The notes below the pieces were generated by a model, which saw only the letters and a list, made by a program, of their open reading frames with translations, was not told the origin of the DNA and searched no databases. Both the position numbers and the translations under genes were made by a program. A stretch of 64,000 bases of DNA from G965212025 sp965212025 (GTDB taxonomy: Bacteria; Pseudomonadota; Gammaproteobacteria; Poriferisulfidales; Oxydemutatoraceae): positions 1,488,001-1,552,000 of the forward strand of contig OZ243039.1 of assembly GCA_965212025.1 (NCBI GenBank). Reading direction: 5' to 3'. Every line of letters starts with the position of its first letter. Position 1 is the stretch's first letter. Shown in pieces: positions 26,125-36,125 of this stretch.

Positions 26125-29100
26125 TCAATCTAACTCATGGGTAAAGATCCCCGCTTTCGCCTCAATACTGTTTGCCAACTCAAGAACCCGCCTGTGGTGA
26201 GTGAAAAGCAAGACTTGAGTGCAGGCCGACAGTTCCGCGAGGACTTCGATGCAAACCTTCGTACGGCTGTCGTCAAAGCCAATCAGGATGTCGTCAACTA
26301 CGAAGGGCATGGGTTCTCCCTTATTCAGATGTTGCTCGAGAGTTGCAAGGCGAAGAGACAGGAAGAGTTGGTCTCGGGCACCGTCACTCATCCCATCAAC
26401 GGACACCTCAACATTGTTTGGACGGACTCCAAGTAGTATAGGTTTGCTTTTATCGTCTAATTCATCCCGAAGATTCGCATAAGACCCCAGAGTGAGTTTT
26501 GAAAAGAACTCACCAGCCCGCACCAACACTGGAGCCTGATTTTTCTTCCGATAGTCTTCTATTCGTTGCTCAAGAATGAGCGCAGCAATTTTCAGGCGAA
26601 GGTACTGCTCGGCACCAGAAAGCATGGTGGCAAGTTGCTGCTCTGCATCTTGTGATGCTGCTGCGGCTACGGCATTGCCGTCCTTGGCACGTATCTCATT
26701 TTGGATGGTTTGTCGTTGGTCGCGTAACGCATCCCGATTTTCATGTAGAACTTTCAGTTCGGAAGATACCTTTTCAAGTTCACCCTCAATTGAATCGATA
26801 TCCGCTTCGCTGGCCTCTTTTTCCAATTCTTGGATGCTCAGTCCACCGCCATTGCGTGCGAGTTCTTGTTCAAGCGCATCTAGCCTCTCCTGCATCTTGC
26901 GCACTTTTCGTGAACTTTCACCGGCGAATTCCAGGTCTTCGTCAGCCTCAACACCTGCTTGATCCTTCAATAAAGCAAGCTGGCTCTGTGCTATTCCAAT
27001 TGTTATGCCGGCTTCTTCGATTTCTTTCTTTAGCTCCTTTTCCCGTTCCTCTATCTTATGAAGACTTGCCCGCGCTTCTCTCGCCTCATTTAAGCCTCGG
27101 TTAAGCTGGGCAGCAGTCGCACTTGCTTCGTACCCGTCTCTTTTGAAGCCAACGCTATCGGCGAACTCGAATACCTTTTTCTTGAATTTCTCTGTAACTT
27201 GATCCATTTCGAAGATTCGTACGCGTAGTTCTTCCGATTTGTCGAATTTGTCAAAAAATGTCAATAGCTGGGCGAATACCTCGGTCGCTTGCTCCGGGTG
27301 GATATCGGGGCTCAAACCCAAGCCATCGACAGCCTGAACCCATTCCTGTGTCCAGTTGGCCTGGGCGGTCTTGATTGACTTGAGGACTTCATGGGCTCTT
27401 TTAAGTTGAGTCTCCGTATCGTCCAGCGATAGCTTCAACTGGCGCTTTCGTTCGAGAGTGGCTTCTTCCTTATCGACTCGCTGTTCGCACAGGTTAATCA
27501 TAGTCTCAAGACTCATCTCTCGCAGGTCCATGGAATTATCGAATTTTGATATCTGTAGAGAGATGGATTCTTTGAGCCTCTCGCATTTCTCGGCTATCTC
27601 TTTTGTATCACCAGAAACGGTTTTCGCCGCCTGAACATTCGATAGCAGTTTGTCTACGCTTAGAAGCCATTGCTTCATTTCCCGTGGAGTTCCAGGCTCT
27701 ACTCCTAATGGCTCCCAAATTACAGTCCATTGCTTCTGAGATGTTTCTTTTTCTTGATTCGTCTTTCTAATATCTTCCGTTATGTTGCTGCGTTGCGCCT
27801 TCAGGTCTTCTATCTTTGCCTCAAGATTTGCCCGATTTGCCACTTGGCCTGCGGCTGACCGCATACGGTCCGATACGTTATCCGCAACGTCGACCTTTTG
27901 TTCATAAGATCTCGGGAGATCAGAATCAGACGCAAAATCTGCGATACCTTTTTCTATATCAATTTTTTCGATGTACTTTTGTTTTATGAGATTCCATCCG
28001 GCATCCCGTTCCGAACGCACTCTTTTCAGATCGGAGATTGTCGGTACATCGCTTGCTAATAACAGTGCGTTTAACTCCTTTTCTGCCTGTCTCTGATCCC
28101 ATTCGAGTTCCTTTTGATGCCGTTCATGGTCCCTTAGCTTTTCAGCCAAGGCATCGAATTGCTGTTCATAACGGTCCAGTGTCTCCTGTACGGGCATGGC
28201 GACTTTTAAGAGTGCTTCGATTGTTCCGGAAAATCGTCCGAGCCTGGAAAGCTCATTCTCACGAGCCGCTTCATTTTCCGAAGTGCGTTTTTGTGAATCA
28301 GCCAATCGTTGCTCCAGATCACCGGCTCTGAGGGTATCGGCAACCACCGCCTTCAATTCGCTCAGGTCTAAATTCGACCGAGCTTGTTCATGCAACTCAG
28401 CTTTGATTGTCTTTTGTCTGTCTTCAGATTCACGCAGAGTTACCTCGGTATCTTCCTTTTTTTGATTCAAGTTGTTATGCCTAATAGCTAAACCAGATAT
28501 CCACTTTCCATTGTTAGTCAACGCTCGTAGTTGGTCGGAATCATCAATACCGATATCTGGCCGTATTCCTTTTAGCAATTGTTCTGCTTCGTTGCGTAAT
28601 GAACGCCTTTTCCCATCTTGCAGGGGACGATCTTTAATTATTTTTTCAGCAGCCCCTAATTCCTTTTGAATTTCCAAAATGGCATCCTCGCTATCTAGCA
28701 ATTCATCGCTAACATTCAACGTTTTGGATTCATCTTTTAAGCGAGACAGCCTGGCTTCTGCTCTTTTCGTATCTTCAATGGCATTTTGTAGTTTATTTCC
28801 GGCGTCTTTACATTTTTCGCCGAAGTCTTCCGGCAGGAGCAACACGTCACCTAATTCCTCAATTCGAGTCATAACCTCGTGACGTTCAGCCAAGGTACCC
28901 TTTACCCGATTGAGGCGATCCATCCGCCTTTTCTCTCTGCCTTTTTCATTCCTGGTTTCTTCAATCTGTTTGATATCGGAAAGGATATCAGCTAATTCTT
29001 TTTGCAGTCTTTTCCATTCTGCAACTGGAAGACTCAACTCTTTAATTCGCTTTTGTGCCTCTTTGAAACGAGATATTGCCTGGTTCACAAATTTTGTAGA

Positions 29101-29637
29101 AGCTCTTGGTTTGAAAAGTCCTTCAGCACCATTTTGCAGCTCGGACGATATTTCACGAAGCTTTTCGGTACCCATTGCAGCACTAAAGAGTGCTTGCCCT
29201 AGGTCGCCTGACTGGTTCAGTAGATCCTGGCCGCCCGCTACCAATCTGCCATGGTCTATTCCATACAGTCTGGAGAAAAGATTCTCATCAATGCCACCTG
29301 GTAAATACGGCGATAAAATCGAATTGTCCAAGGCGGCATCAGTGCCGGGTTCCAACAGAGTTCCTTTCGCACCCTTCCTTCGCACAAATCCTATGTTTTC
29401 GCCGCTTGAAAGCCTGAGTTTTCCGCCAATCCGCAGCTGAGGATTCGAATGCAGGTAATTGTCTTGTGTGCGGGAAGGAATACCAAACAACCAAGCGATG
29501 AGTGCTCTCAGTGAGGTGCTCTTGCCCGCCTCATTGTCTCCATATATTAAATGTAACCCCGAAGCTCCTTCTGATAGATCCAATGTTTTGTCGGTGAAAG
29601 AACCGTATGCAATCAAATCAAGGCGGTCAATTCTCAT
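26125..29637 (-). CDS. YhaN/Rad50-like SMC ATPase
   Basis: 1170 residues. It starts MRIDRLDLIAYGSFTDKTLD, typical of YhaN, with Walker A GDNEAGKST (33-41). Long coiled coils fill about 180-1000. The C-terminal half of the ATPase has signature VDGMSDGARDQLFLSL, Walker B MPFVVDDILIGFDD and H-loop LLFTHH. YhaN pairs with YhaO as a Rad50/Mre11-type DNA-end nuclease. Its ATG overlaps the stop of the preceding metallophosphoesterase gene (ATGA), so it is the last gene of a four-gene operon with SIR2 and HerA. Likely function: ATP-dependent sensing and processing of DNA ends, here recruited to defence. Intact. Confidence 0.85.
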   Translation of the reverse strand: MRIDRLDLIAYGSFTDKTLDLSEGASGLHLIYGDNEAGKSTSLRALIAWLFGIPSRTQDNYLHSNPQLRIGGKLRLSSGENIGFVRRKGAKGTLLEPGTDAALDNSILSPYLPGGIDENLFSRLYGIDHGRLVAGGQDLLNQSGDLGQALFSAAMGTEKLREISSELQNGAEGLFKPRASTKFVNQAISRFKEAQKRIKELSLPVAEWKRLQKELADILSDIKQIEETRNEKGREKRRMDRLNRVKGTLAERHEVMTRIEELGDVLLLPEDFGEKCKDAGNKLQNAIEDTKRAEARLSRLKDESKTLNVSDELLDSEDAILEIQKELGAAEKIIKDRPLQDGKRRSLRNEAEQLLKGIRPDIGIDDSDQLRALTNNGKWISGLAIRHNNLNQKKEDTEVTLRESEDRQKTIKAELHEQARSNLDLSELKAVVADTLRAGDLEQRLADSQKRTSENEAARENELSRLGRFSGTIEALLKVAMPVQETLDRYEQQFDALAEKLRDHERHQKELEWDQRQAEKELNALLLASDVPTISDLKRVRSERDAGWNLIKQKYIEKIDIEKGIADFASDSDLPRSYEQKVDVADNVSDRMRSAAGQVANRANLEAKIEDLKAQRSNITEDIRKTNQEKETSQKQWTVIWEPLGVEPGTPREMKQWLLSVDKLLSNVQAAKTVSGDTKEIAEKCERLKESISLQISKFDNSMDLREMSLETMINLCEQRVDKEEATLERKRQLKLSLDDTETQLKRAHEVLKSIKTAQANWTQEWVQAVDGLGLSPDIHPEQATEVFAQLLTFFDKFDKSEELRVRIFEMDQVTEKFKKKVFEFADSVGFKRDGYEASATAAQLNRGLNEAREARASLHKIEEREKELKKEIEEAGITIGIAQSQLALLKDQAGVEADEDLEFAGESSRKVRKMQERLDALEQELARNGGGLSIQELEKEASEADIDSIEGELEKVSSELKVLHENRDALRDQRQTIQNEIRAKDGNAVAAAASQDAEQQLATMLSGAEQYLRLKIAALILEQRIEDYRKKNQAPVLVRAGEFFSKLTLGSYANLRDELDDKSKPILLGVRPNNVEVSVDGMSDGARDQLFLSLRLATLEQHLNKGEPMPFVVDDILIGFDDSRTKVCIEVLAELSACTQVLLFTHHRRVLELANSIEAKAGIFTHELD

Positions 29638-30899
29638 TTATCACCTCCCACCGACAATAATCTTCCGACCAACATGTCTTTGGCTTCTTCAACCAAACGT
29701 TCAATGGTTTGATCTTCACCTAGATTCAAGATAGAGCCAGTGCCAAAGGCTTCAGGCGGAATTTTCTGTCTGAGATCGGCAATCACATCTCTTAGGCCGC
29801 TTATTTCGTCTAAATTATCTGAAGTTGCTAATATCTCCTTGTGCAATTGCCCGAGCATGCTGTCGTCGGACAACGTAGATTCTAATTTGAGCTTGCGGGT
29901 CGTTTTATTTTCAATCCTCTCTATCCATAATTCATCACCGGCGATTTCCGCACCAAGTGCTTTGATTTCTTGCTCTAATCGCTCCGGGTAAGCTGCCATC
30001 TCATCCGACACTGAAGTTTCCCCTTCAAAGCGGATTCGCATTGCCATAGGTCGTCCGTCTGCTGATGCCCTTTCGAGTTCAATGGACTTTCGCGTACGTT
30101 CATGTACAGCACGCATTCCAACTGCATCGCTCAGATCGACGATACACTTGCTCCAGCGAAAAACGTCCAATGAACACTCCTCTGTTGTGGTTACAGTGTT
30201 GTCATCGACGGTGACGAGCACACATCCTTTGGCACCCGTCTCTTTGATATGACGCCCCTGGATACAGCCCGGGAATACAATCCAAGGGTCTTTGGAAACA
30301 AACTCCTGCTTGTGAACGTGCCCCAACGCCCAATATTGGTAGCCCTTGGAGCGTAAATCATCTACTGAGCAGGGAGCGTACACACCATGCCCTTCCCGGC
30401 CGTTGAGGCTGGTGTGCAGTAGCCCGATATTGAACGTTCCCCTATCAGCGGCAGGAAACTCAACCGCAAGGTTTTTTTCAACGTGTTGAGTTGGAAAGCT
30501 TCTCCCATGAATCGTAACCGACAAATCATCTATTCTTATTGTTTCAACCTTCCGTGAAGATAAAATTGTCATATTCTTGGGGCAATTCAAGGCTTTTGTC
30601 ATTTTATTGGCAGCATCGTGGTTTCCGGCTACAGCAAATACCAAGATATTGTTCCTACCGAGCCGCCCCATCTGCTGGCTAAGAAATATACCGGTACTGT
30701 AATCCTTCCAGTCACCGTCATATAGATCACCTGCCAGCAAAACAAATGAAACCTTTTTCTCAATGGCCAGATCCACGAGGTTCTTGAAGGCTCTCCTACA
30801 GGCATCGCGTATGGATTCCGCAGGGGCGGATTCGTAACGGGACAAACCGCGCAATGGGCTGTCAAGATGGAGGTCAGCAGCGTGTATGAATCGAAACAT
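29634..30899 (-). CDS. YhaO/Mre11-like metallophosphoesterase nuclease
   Basis: 421 residues. Calcineurin-like phosphoesterase motifs are in order: ADLHLDSPL (8-16), LLAGDLYDGDW near 55, AVAGNHDAA near 91, GLLHTSLNG near 160 and ALGHVHKQE near 197. These are the metal ligands of SbcD/Mre11/YhaO nucleases, which usually need Mn2+. The gene starts 33 bases after herA and overlaps the SMC gene by four bases, a layout seen for sbcD-sbcC and yhaO-yhaN pairs. Expected to form a nuclease complex with the downstream SMC protein. Confidence 0.87.
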   Translation of the reverse strand: MFRFIHAADLHLDSPLRGLSRYESAPAESIRDACRRAFKNLVDLAIEKKVSFVLLAGDLYDGDWKDYSTGIFLSQQMGRLGRNNILVFAVAGNHDAANKMTKALNCPKNMTILSSRKVETIRIDDLSVTIHGRSFPTQHVEKNLAVEFPAADRGTFNIGLLHTSLNGREGHGVYAPCSVDDLRSKGYQYWALGHVHKQEFVSKDPWIVFPGCIQGRHIKETGAKGCVLVTVDDNTVTTTEECSLDVFRWSKCIVDLSDAVGMRAVHERTRKSIELERASADGRPMAMRIRFEGETSVSDEMAAYPERLEQEIKALGAEIAGDELWIERIENKTTRKLKLESTLSDDSMLGQLHKEILATSDNLDEISGLRDVIADLRQKIPPEAFGTGSILNLGEDQTIERLVEEAKDMLVGRLLSVGGDK

Positions 30900-30932
30900 C
30901 AGCCTCTTCCTCTATGTGAATTTGTGACCGCG

Positions 30933-32714
30933 CTAAAAGGGAATGTCATTGTTTGCATCTTCCACGTCATCATCTTCCACAACATCATCTTCCACGACTA
31001 CTCCTGTCCACTTACGCACGATTTCTTCCCAGTCAATTGGACGCTTCTTTTCTTTGGTCCAGACCTCCCAGAATTCGGGGTCGTCAGATTCCGGCTTTTG
31101 TTCACCGCGTAGGTGTTTTACTTCGACTAACACAGGGATCATTGATGCTATACCCAGCAAAATGCAGCGACGGGTGGGCAGACTTGGCAGCTCACGCAAA
31201 AGACCGCGTGCATTGTCGGGAACAAGGCGTGCAATCAAGTCCTGATCGCGATCGTTAGTGATTCTGTGTAACAGGAAGGAATTACATTGAGAGAGAACTG
31301 TTTCTGATAGCTCTGATGGTCGTTGAGACGAAAGAACAAGGCCAAGACCGAACTTACGGCCCTCGCGCGCGATGCGCTCAAAAACTCTTCTGCACATGTC
31401 TGTAGGACTTGGAATCTCGTCTCTATGAGACCGCCGCTTTCCAACAAACGTATGAGCTTCTTCCAGAACCAGCACTGTCGGCAGACTTTGGGTGTTAATC
31501 TTCTGATAGCGTTGTAGGGATTCAAGAATCAGGCGTGCAGCAAAGCCTATCACCAGATGAAGAATTTCATAAGGCACGAGCGAAAGGTCGATAACAGAGA
31601 CGGGACCATTTTCTCCAGCATCGGCTCCAATATGCTTTTCAAGCCAATCCGATAATGACACTGATGCTTCTGGGTTGATAACACCATGCATGCTGGGGTC
31701 AGACAGCATCTCCTCAATGCGGATAGCGAGCGTTGAGATGTGCTGTGGAGTGCTTCCACCTTCTTCGTTGGCCAATAATTTAAGGCATTTAGCAAGAACT
31801 TTTGGGACAAAACGAATTGGTAAATCTTCGTTATGAGCGCGCAGCTTCCTCAAAGCCTTTTTCAGTAAGGGCCGCTGAACTCCTGAGGCGGCTCGTGTAA
31901 CTGCTGCCCATTCCGCACTATTCCACATCCACGCTGGCAGTGTGAACTCTGATGCGCTCTTGTTTGAAAGCGGGGGCACCTGAAACACTCGACATCCAGC
32001 CCCCAGATCCCGGAAGCATTTGGAATACTCTCCATTTGGGTCAAAGATTATAAAGCGAGTGTTGGGATTGACCTGCTCACCTTGAGTGGAGGTTTTCTTT
32101 TTCCCAATTGAGGTTTGCGCTGATTCAATGGAAGCGCGAATCAAAGCCGCCAAAGTACAAGACTTGCCACTGCCGGTGTTTCCAAGAATAGCAAGATGCC
32201 GACCAAAGAGTTTGTCTGGGTCAACGGTGACCGGTGCATCGCGTGCAATGGGGCATGTTCCCAGCATGACTCGGCTGTCATTTTCTCGCCCAGTAACAAT
32301 GGCGATAGTCTGTTCATTGGTTGGAAGAATTACGAGGTCGCCAACGGATGGGAAACTTTGCACCCCTCTTTCCAGTCGCCATTCGCTTTTTTCAGAGAGC
32401 AGCGTTCCAATTGGGCAGATAGCCATCTTTCTCAATGGGAAAGGCAAATCAATAAGCCCGAAGTCTTTGAAGCCTTGGCGCTTGGGGTAGGCAGACCTCT
32501 CAACGCCAAGCCACACGACTATTCCGACAACTGCGCCGGATTCGTTGGGCAGAAGAACAAAGCTGTTTATCCTTGGGAATGGAGTTGGTACCCCAGTATT
32601 GAGAGCCGTACTGCGAGGGGCATCGGTGTCCAGGAGAACCTCGATTTTATCCGGAGAAACGCTCTCAACGGTTCCGATAGTCAGAGAAGATATTCGTGAA
32701 ATTGGGGATGTCAT
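30933..32714 (-). CDS. HerA-like hexameric DNA translocase
   Basis: 593 residues. An N-terminal HAS-barrel (about 8-100) is followed by a HerA/FtsK-type ATPase: Walker A GNTGSGKS (178-185), Walker B VLVLEEAHTF near 430 and the sensor/arginine region LGLVLSSQRPSELSETVLSQ near 475. HerA assembles as hexamers; with SIR2 partners it forms large NAD-degrading antiphage complexes (SIR2-HerA, also called Nezha), and with NurA it resects DNA in archaea. The ATG overlaps the sir2 stop by four bases. The C-terminus ends in an acidic tail (VVEDDVVEDDDVEDAN). Intact. Confidence 0.88.
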   Translation of the reverse strand: MTSPISRISSLTIGTVESVSPDKIEVLLDTDAPRSTALNTGVPTPFPRINSFVLLPNESGAVVGIVVWLGVERSAYPKRQGFKDFGLIDLPFPLRKMAICPIGTLLSEKSEWRLERGVQSFPSVGDLVILPTNEQTIAIVTGRENDSRVMLGTCPIARDAPVTVDPDKLFGRHLAILGNTGSGKSCTLAALIRASIESAQTSIGKKKTSTQGEQVNPNTRFIIFDPNGEYSKCFRDLGAGCRVFQVPPLSNKSASEFTLPAWMWNSAEWAAVTRAASGVQRPLLKKALRKLRAHNEDLPIRFVPKVLAKCLKLLANEEGGSTPQHISTLAIRIEEMLSDPSMHGVINPEASVSLSDWLEKHIGADAGENGPVSVIDLSLVPYEILHLVIGFAARLILESLQRYQKINTQSLPTVLVLEEAHTFVGKRRSHRDEIPSPTDMCRRVFERIAREGRKFGLGLVLSSQRPSELSETVLSQCNSFLLHRITNDRDQDLIARLVPDNARGLLRELPSLPTRRCILLGIASMIPVLVEVKHLRGEQKPESDDPEFWEVWTKEKKRPIDWEEIVRKWTGVVVEDDVVEDDDVEDANNDIPF

Positions 32715-34030
32715 GCCTCATCCTCCCCGTTTTCATTGGAAGAGGTTTCCCATCCACGGTTTCGTAAAAGTTCTGTCTGTCGTATTGTAATACGGTCAAT
32801 AGCGGGCTTGGGCAGGTAATTCTCAACCAGCGTGGGCATACTTCCGAAATGCTTTCCGATCAACAGAGAGACTTGAGCCTTCCTCCCAACCCGGTTACAG
32901 AAAGTGCTGATACGCTCATCATCATCTCCTAATGAGATAATGACCAAGTGCGTGGAAGGTATCGTCAGCATGTCGGCAATCGTTCGATTAATGTGCGCGT
33001 CTCCAAAACCATACCCGTAGGTCACAAGTGCTGAATTGGGTCGGCAGACTGCCGCCGCGTAGTCGCGGAACAGCTCAATATAAGGGTATTCTGAAGTTTC
33101 CCTGTCTTTTGCCGAATTAGGGTAAATCATTACCGAATCACCGGGCTTGTCACTGAACGCAGGATGGTCGTCCTGTGCTCCGAATGGAAGCCCAATCTTT
33201 CGGACGAAGTCGTTGCGGTAGATCCAGTCCAGGGAACCGTGCAGTTTGGTCAATCTAACTACTCCCTCCAGATATCTCGGTTCGCCGCGAATTCCTGGTG
33301 GGTTGTAGTGCATATCGATATCCAGTCGTGAAGAGCGAAAAATAGGTTCGAGACGTCCAACGAAACGATCCAGCAGATGCAAACCAGCGAAGTCCGCTCC
33401 GTACTCGATCAATCGGTCATAGTTGGTCGTAAAGATATGAAGGCGCTCGCGAGTGGCTGTTCGGCTGGAAAAACTGAGGAGGAAGGAAACCAGCATCACC
33501 AACGAATCGTTTTTTTCGCTGCTGTTTCCTTCGTCCGCATCTTGCACCAATGACTCGGTGTTCTCGGCAGCCTTCTCAATGGCGCTTTTCAATTCGTGCT
33601 CAGTTTTCGAAATCTTGTTGAGGTACCGTTTGAGCAGATCATTCAAAGCTGATTTAATCTTGGAATGTCTCTTGTCACCCATGATCTCCAGGCCTTGAGC
33701 TAAAACATTCGCCGCTCGAATCTGATCCTCAATGTTTGCTTTTCCGCGACCCATTACTCCCGCAGCTTTATTCGCAGCGGATTTCAATTTACCTCGCAGT
33801 GGGAAATCAAAAAAGTCACAACTCATATCTGCAGCATTGGTGCCAGACTGCGAAGCCACTGCCGCAGTAAAGCCACTGCCGAGGAGGAGAGAAAGGTGCT
33901 CACTCTGAAATACAGCAGCCAGCCATGGTTCGATGTGCTTCTTTTGAACGCTTATAGACCCTTCCGGGTTTTCGATATCGTCTTGTCCTTCATTTCCAGT
34001 GCGATAAAGGTGTTTGCCCCATGTCGTCAT
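32711..34030 (-). CDS. SIR2-like NAD-consuming protein, partner of HerA
   Basis: About 439 residues from the ATG at 34030, which has a strong AAGGAG site eight bases upstream; the longer frame to 34087 begins with TTG and lacks one. SIR2-type motifs: LSLLLGSGFTAAVA (NAD-binding loop, about 48-60), IFTTNYDRLIEY near 210, VRLTKLHGSLDW (catalytic His) near 285 and LVTYGYGFGDAHIN near 350. Defence SIR2 proteins degrade NAD+ on infection, causing abortive arrest. First gene of the operon with HerA and the Mre11/Rad50-like pair, all minus strand. An acidic, low-complexity insert lies around 165-180. Confidence 0.85.
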   Translation of the reverse strand: MTTWGKHLYRTGNEGQDDIENPEGSISVQKKHIEPWLAAVFQSEHLSLLLGSGFTAAVASQSGTNAADMSCDFFDFPLRGKLKSAANKAAGVMGRGKANIEDQIRAANVLAQGLEIMGDKRHSKIKSALNDLLKRYLNKISKTEHELKSAIEKAAENTESLVQDADEGNSSEKNDSLVMLVSFLLSFSSRTATRERLHIFTTNYDRLIEYGADFAGLHLLDRFVGRLEPIFRSSRLDIDMHYNPPGIRGEPRYLEGVVRLTKLHGSLDWIYRNDFVRKIGLPFGAQDDHPAFSDKPGDSVMIYPNSAKDRETSEYPYIELFRDYAAAVCRPNSALVTYGYGFGDAHINRTIADMLTIPSTHLVIISLGDDDERISTFCNRVGRKAQVSLLIGKHFGSMPTLVENYLPKPAIDRITIRQTELLRNRGWETSSNENGEDEA

Positions 34031-34299
34031 TGCGTATCTCCTTGGCTTTTGCTGCCTACTGTGACGAGGCTGTTCGTTGTCAGTCAAATGCCGGTCGGCA
34101 ACAGTTCCGATGGAACCCTAGTGAGGTTCTCAGTAGATCTCTTACTTCCATTCATAATGGTCTCTGTAACATGATGACGACCAAGCGTACAGTGGTTCAA
34201 AACACCATAACAGGTGTCCCGAATTCTGCGCGCATAGTACATTACTCAAAAGTATTTTGTGGTACTACAATACGTTGATCTGTTTCATATATATTTCCC

Positions 34300-34640
34300 A
34301 GTCTACCCCATGATACTCGGTATTTGGTTCCAAGTACGGTTTTCTAAAGAACGTCCTGCCTTTTTTTTGTTCACTCCACCCCATTGTTTAAAGAAAAACG
34401 GTATCCGTGCTTCAATGCATTGGTCTCGTATTTCAGCAATCCAACCGGGATCCATCGGTCGCGCTTTTGAGCCAGATCCCCCCCAACAATTACCCAATCA
34501 ATTCCATGCAAATCGAGATTTGGCATTGCCCCAAGAAGCGGCTCAAGCGAAAGAAACTTCAAATGTGCGTTTGTTTCACGGAGACCACCACCACGACCCA
34601 AATATTTTCAGTTTCAACGCTTACCCCCATTCATATATGG
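34300..34640 (-). pseudogene. Fragment of a DUF5131 (phage Gp37/Gp68-like) gene
   Basis: Three frames contain consecutive parts of this family: MGVSVETENIW (about 34590-34640), then RETNAHLKFLSLEPLLGAMP and IDWVIVGGD (about 34460-34590), then ARPMDPGWIAEIRDQC and IPFFFKQWGG (about 34310-34470). DUF5131 genes often sit beside three-Cys-motif partners in phages and islands. Frameshifted and lacking its N-terminus; not functional. Confidence 0.75.
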
Positions 34641-34761
34641 CTAGACCAAGCGAGCCTACGGTCAAGTTCCCCCAGCCGGCCTGAACGTTTTGCTAAAATT
34701 TGAAAAGTATGCCAATCAGCACGATTCATTACATCGAATCATCATGCGATTTTTACTACAG

Positions 34762-34990
34762 TCAATATTTCACGTTCCTAGGGTGTAACCCGCTACCGTT
34801 GCTCTGAGTTGCGGCTTTAATGCTCCATCGTTCATGCCGTACTCGCACTTGATGATTTTGGGGTGTTTGAGTCGAGGGTGTGGCACGGTGGAGGTCTGCA
34901 ATACTCTCCCACAGGTGGTCTGCTGCCATGTACTTCTGGTATCTCTTCATCAACCAGTTGTGATCCTCGGTTCGGGTTACCACAAAAGTC
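34762..34990 (-). pseudogene. Unrecognised coding-like fragment
   Basis: Minus-strand frame reading SSPVTFVVTRTEDHNWLMKR then YQKYMAADHLWESIADLHRA. It looks like genuine protein with aromatic and charged patterning, but I cannot assign it. The frame merges upstream into antisense of the trxB fragment, so only this part is likely to be real coding remains. Confidence 0.3.
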
Positions 34991-35010
34991 ACGGGCGAGC
35001 TAAACCGCTT

Positions 35011-35274
35011 CCTGTGAATGGGGTGTTTATCGTCGTCGTTCATAAGCTGAATACGGACTTCATTAATGGGCAATTGGTCATGGAAAACGGTTGCGTCAAA
35101 ACAGGCTTGGAGGTGCCGACGCGTCTGACGGAAGCGAGCGTTGCCGGGGTGTTTGCTGCGGGTGGCGTTTCCGATCATGTCTATCGGCAGGCGGTGACTT
35201 CTGCTGGTACGGGGTGCATGGCTGCTTTGGATGCCGAACAGTATCTGGAAAGCCTTCCTGCGCGGGAGAAATAG
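35011..35274 (+). pseudogene. trxB: 3' remnant of thioredoxin reductase gene
   Basis: Plus-strand frame with VNGVFIVVVHKLNTDFINGQ, VAGVFAAGGVSDHVYRQAVT and SAGTGCMAALDAEQYLESLP. This is the FAD-binding C-terminus of TrxB, including the GVFAAGDV-like motif (here GVFAAGGV, losing the usual Asp). The first two thirds of the gene are absent. Presumably chromosomal sequence carried in or cut during island rearrangement. Confidence 0.8.
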
Positions 35275-35385
35275 ACTCTGACTTGCATGGCGATTTCCAA
35301 CGGGTGATTCGCTGTGTTGAATATTGTCTGTCGGGAAGCTCGCTTTGGTTCTTTTTTTTCTTGTCAGGCACACTTTCGGCGCTTT

Positions 35386-35889
35386 TTACGAATCGCCCGG
35401 CTCTCCCAACCCCCTGAACCGCCTGCCTGAACTGTCCGGCCATGCTGCTCTGTCTACCCAATGCCTTGCATCACCTCTCGTGCCTTGTCGTGCCGGCCAG
35501 TCGGCTCTGTCGGGGGCGATCCAGCGTACGCCTCTACGGGGGTCTTCGCTTCGTTTGTGGTGGCGCGGGATCACGTGGATGTGCAGGTGTGGCACAGTTT
35601 GCCCTGCCGGTGAGCCATCGTTGATGCCAATGTTATAGCCATCCGGTCGATGAATTTTATCGACAGCGGCCTTGACCTGATCAAGCAAATGCAGCAATGA
35701 GAATTTGTCAGCCTCAGTGGTCTCGAAAAAGGAACCGACATGCCGCCTGGGAATGACCAAGCTGTGCCCATCGCTGACAGGAAATGCATCGGCGATGAAA
35801 AACGCGTGCACGTTCTTGGAAATAATTCGCTCATGCGCCGGCGTATTGGCTATTTCGCAGAACGGACACTGCTTTTCGCTCATGCTCAT
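35386..35889 (-). CDS. HIT family hydrolase, copy 2 with altered C-terminus
   Basis: 167 residues. The first about 130 are nearly identical to the HIT protein at 16450-16857, with triad PHLHIHVIPRHH intact and CPFCEIANTPAHERII at the start. DNA similarity covers the gene and about 35 upstream bases (35505-35925). The last about 37 residues (from WPARQGTRGD) are unrelated, because the similarity ends exactly where copy 1 would run into its DUF3883 partner. The tail is therefore probably read-through into unrelated DNA. May still be enzymatically active. Confidence 0.8.
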   Translation of the reverse strand: MSMSEKQCPFCEIANTPAHERIISKNVHAFFIADAFPVSDGHSLVIPRRHVGSFFETTEADKFSLLHLLDQVKAAVDKIHRPDGYNIGINDGSPAGQTVPHLHIHVIPRHHKRSEDPRRGVRWIAPDRADWPARQGTRGDARHWVDRAAWPDSSGRRFRGLGEPGDS

Positions 35890-36125
35890 TCAGTGGGATT
35901 CGGCTCGCGCGACATGCCGAGTTGTTTGCCCACTACAGGCAAATTTCAGCACTTTGGTTTCCTTGCGTTTTTACACATGAGGCAGGCTCGAATCATAGCC
36001 AAAATAACCTGGAGGCAACTACCGCCATCATCGTGGCACTCTCCCAATCCATTCCTTAGTAGCAGACGGCGGCGTTTATAAGCTGTGGTATTGTCAGGGA
36101 CGGGTTGAAGTCTCATGCAGAGGCG

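Noticed and set aside
34762..35373. A 203-codon minus-strand protein
   Set aside because: Most of it is antisense to the trxB remnant; only the part below 34990 looks coding.
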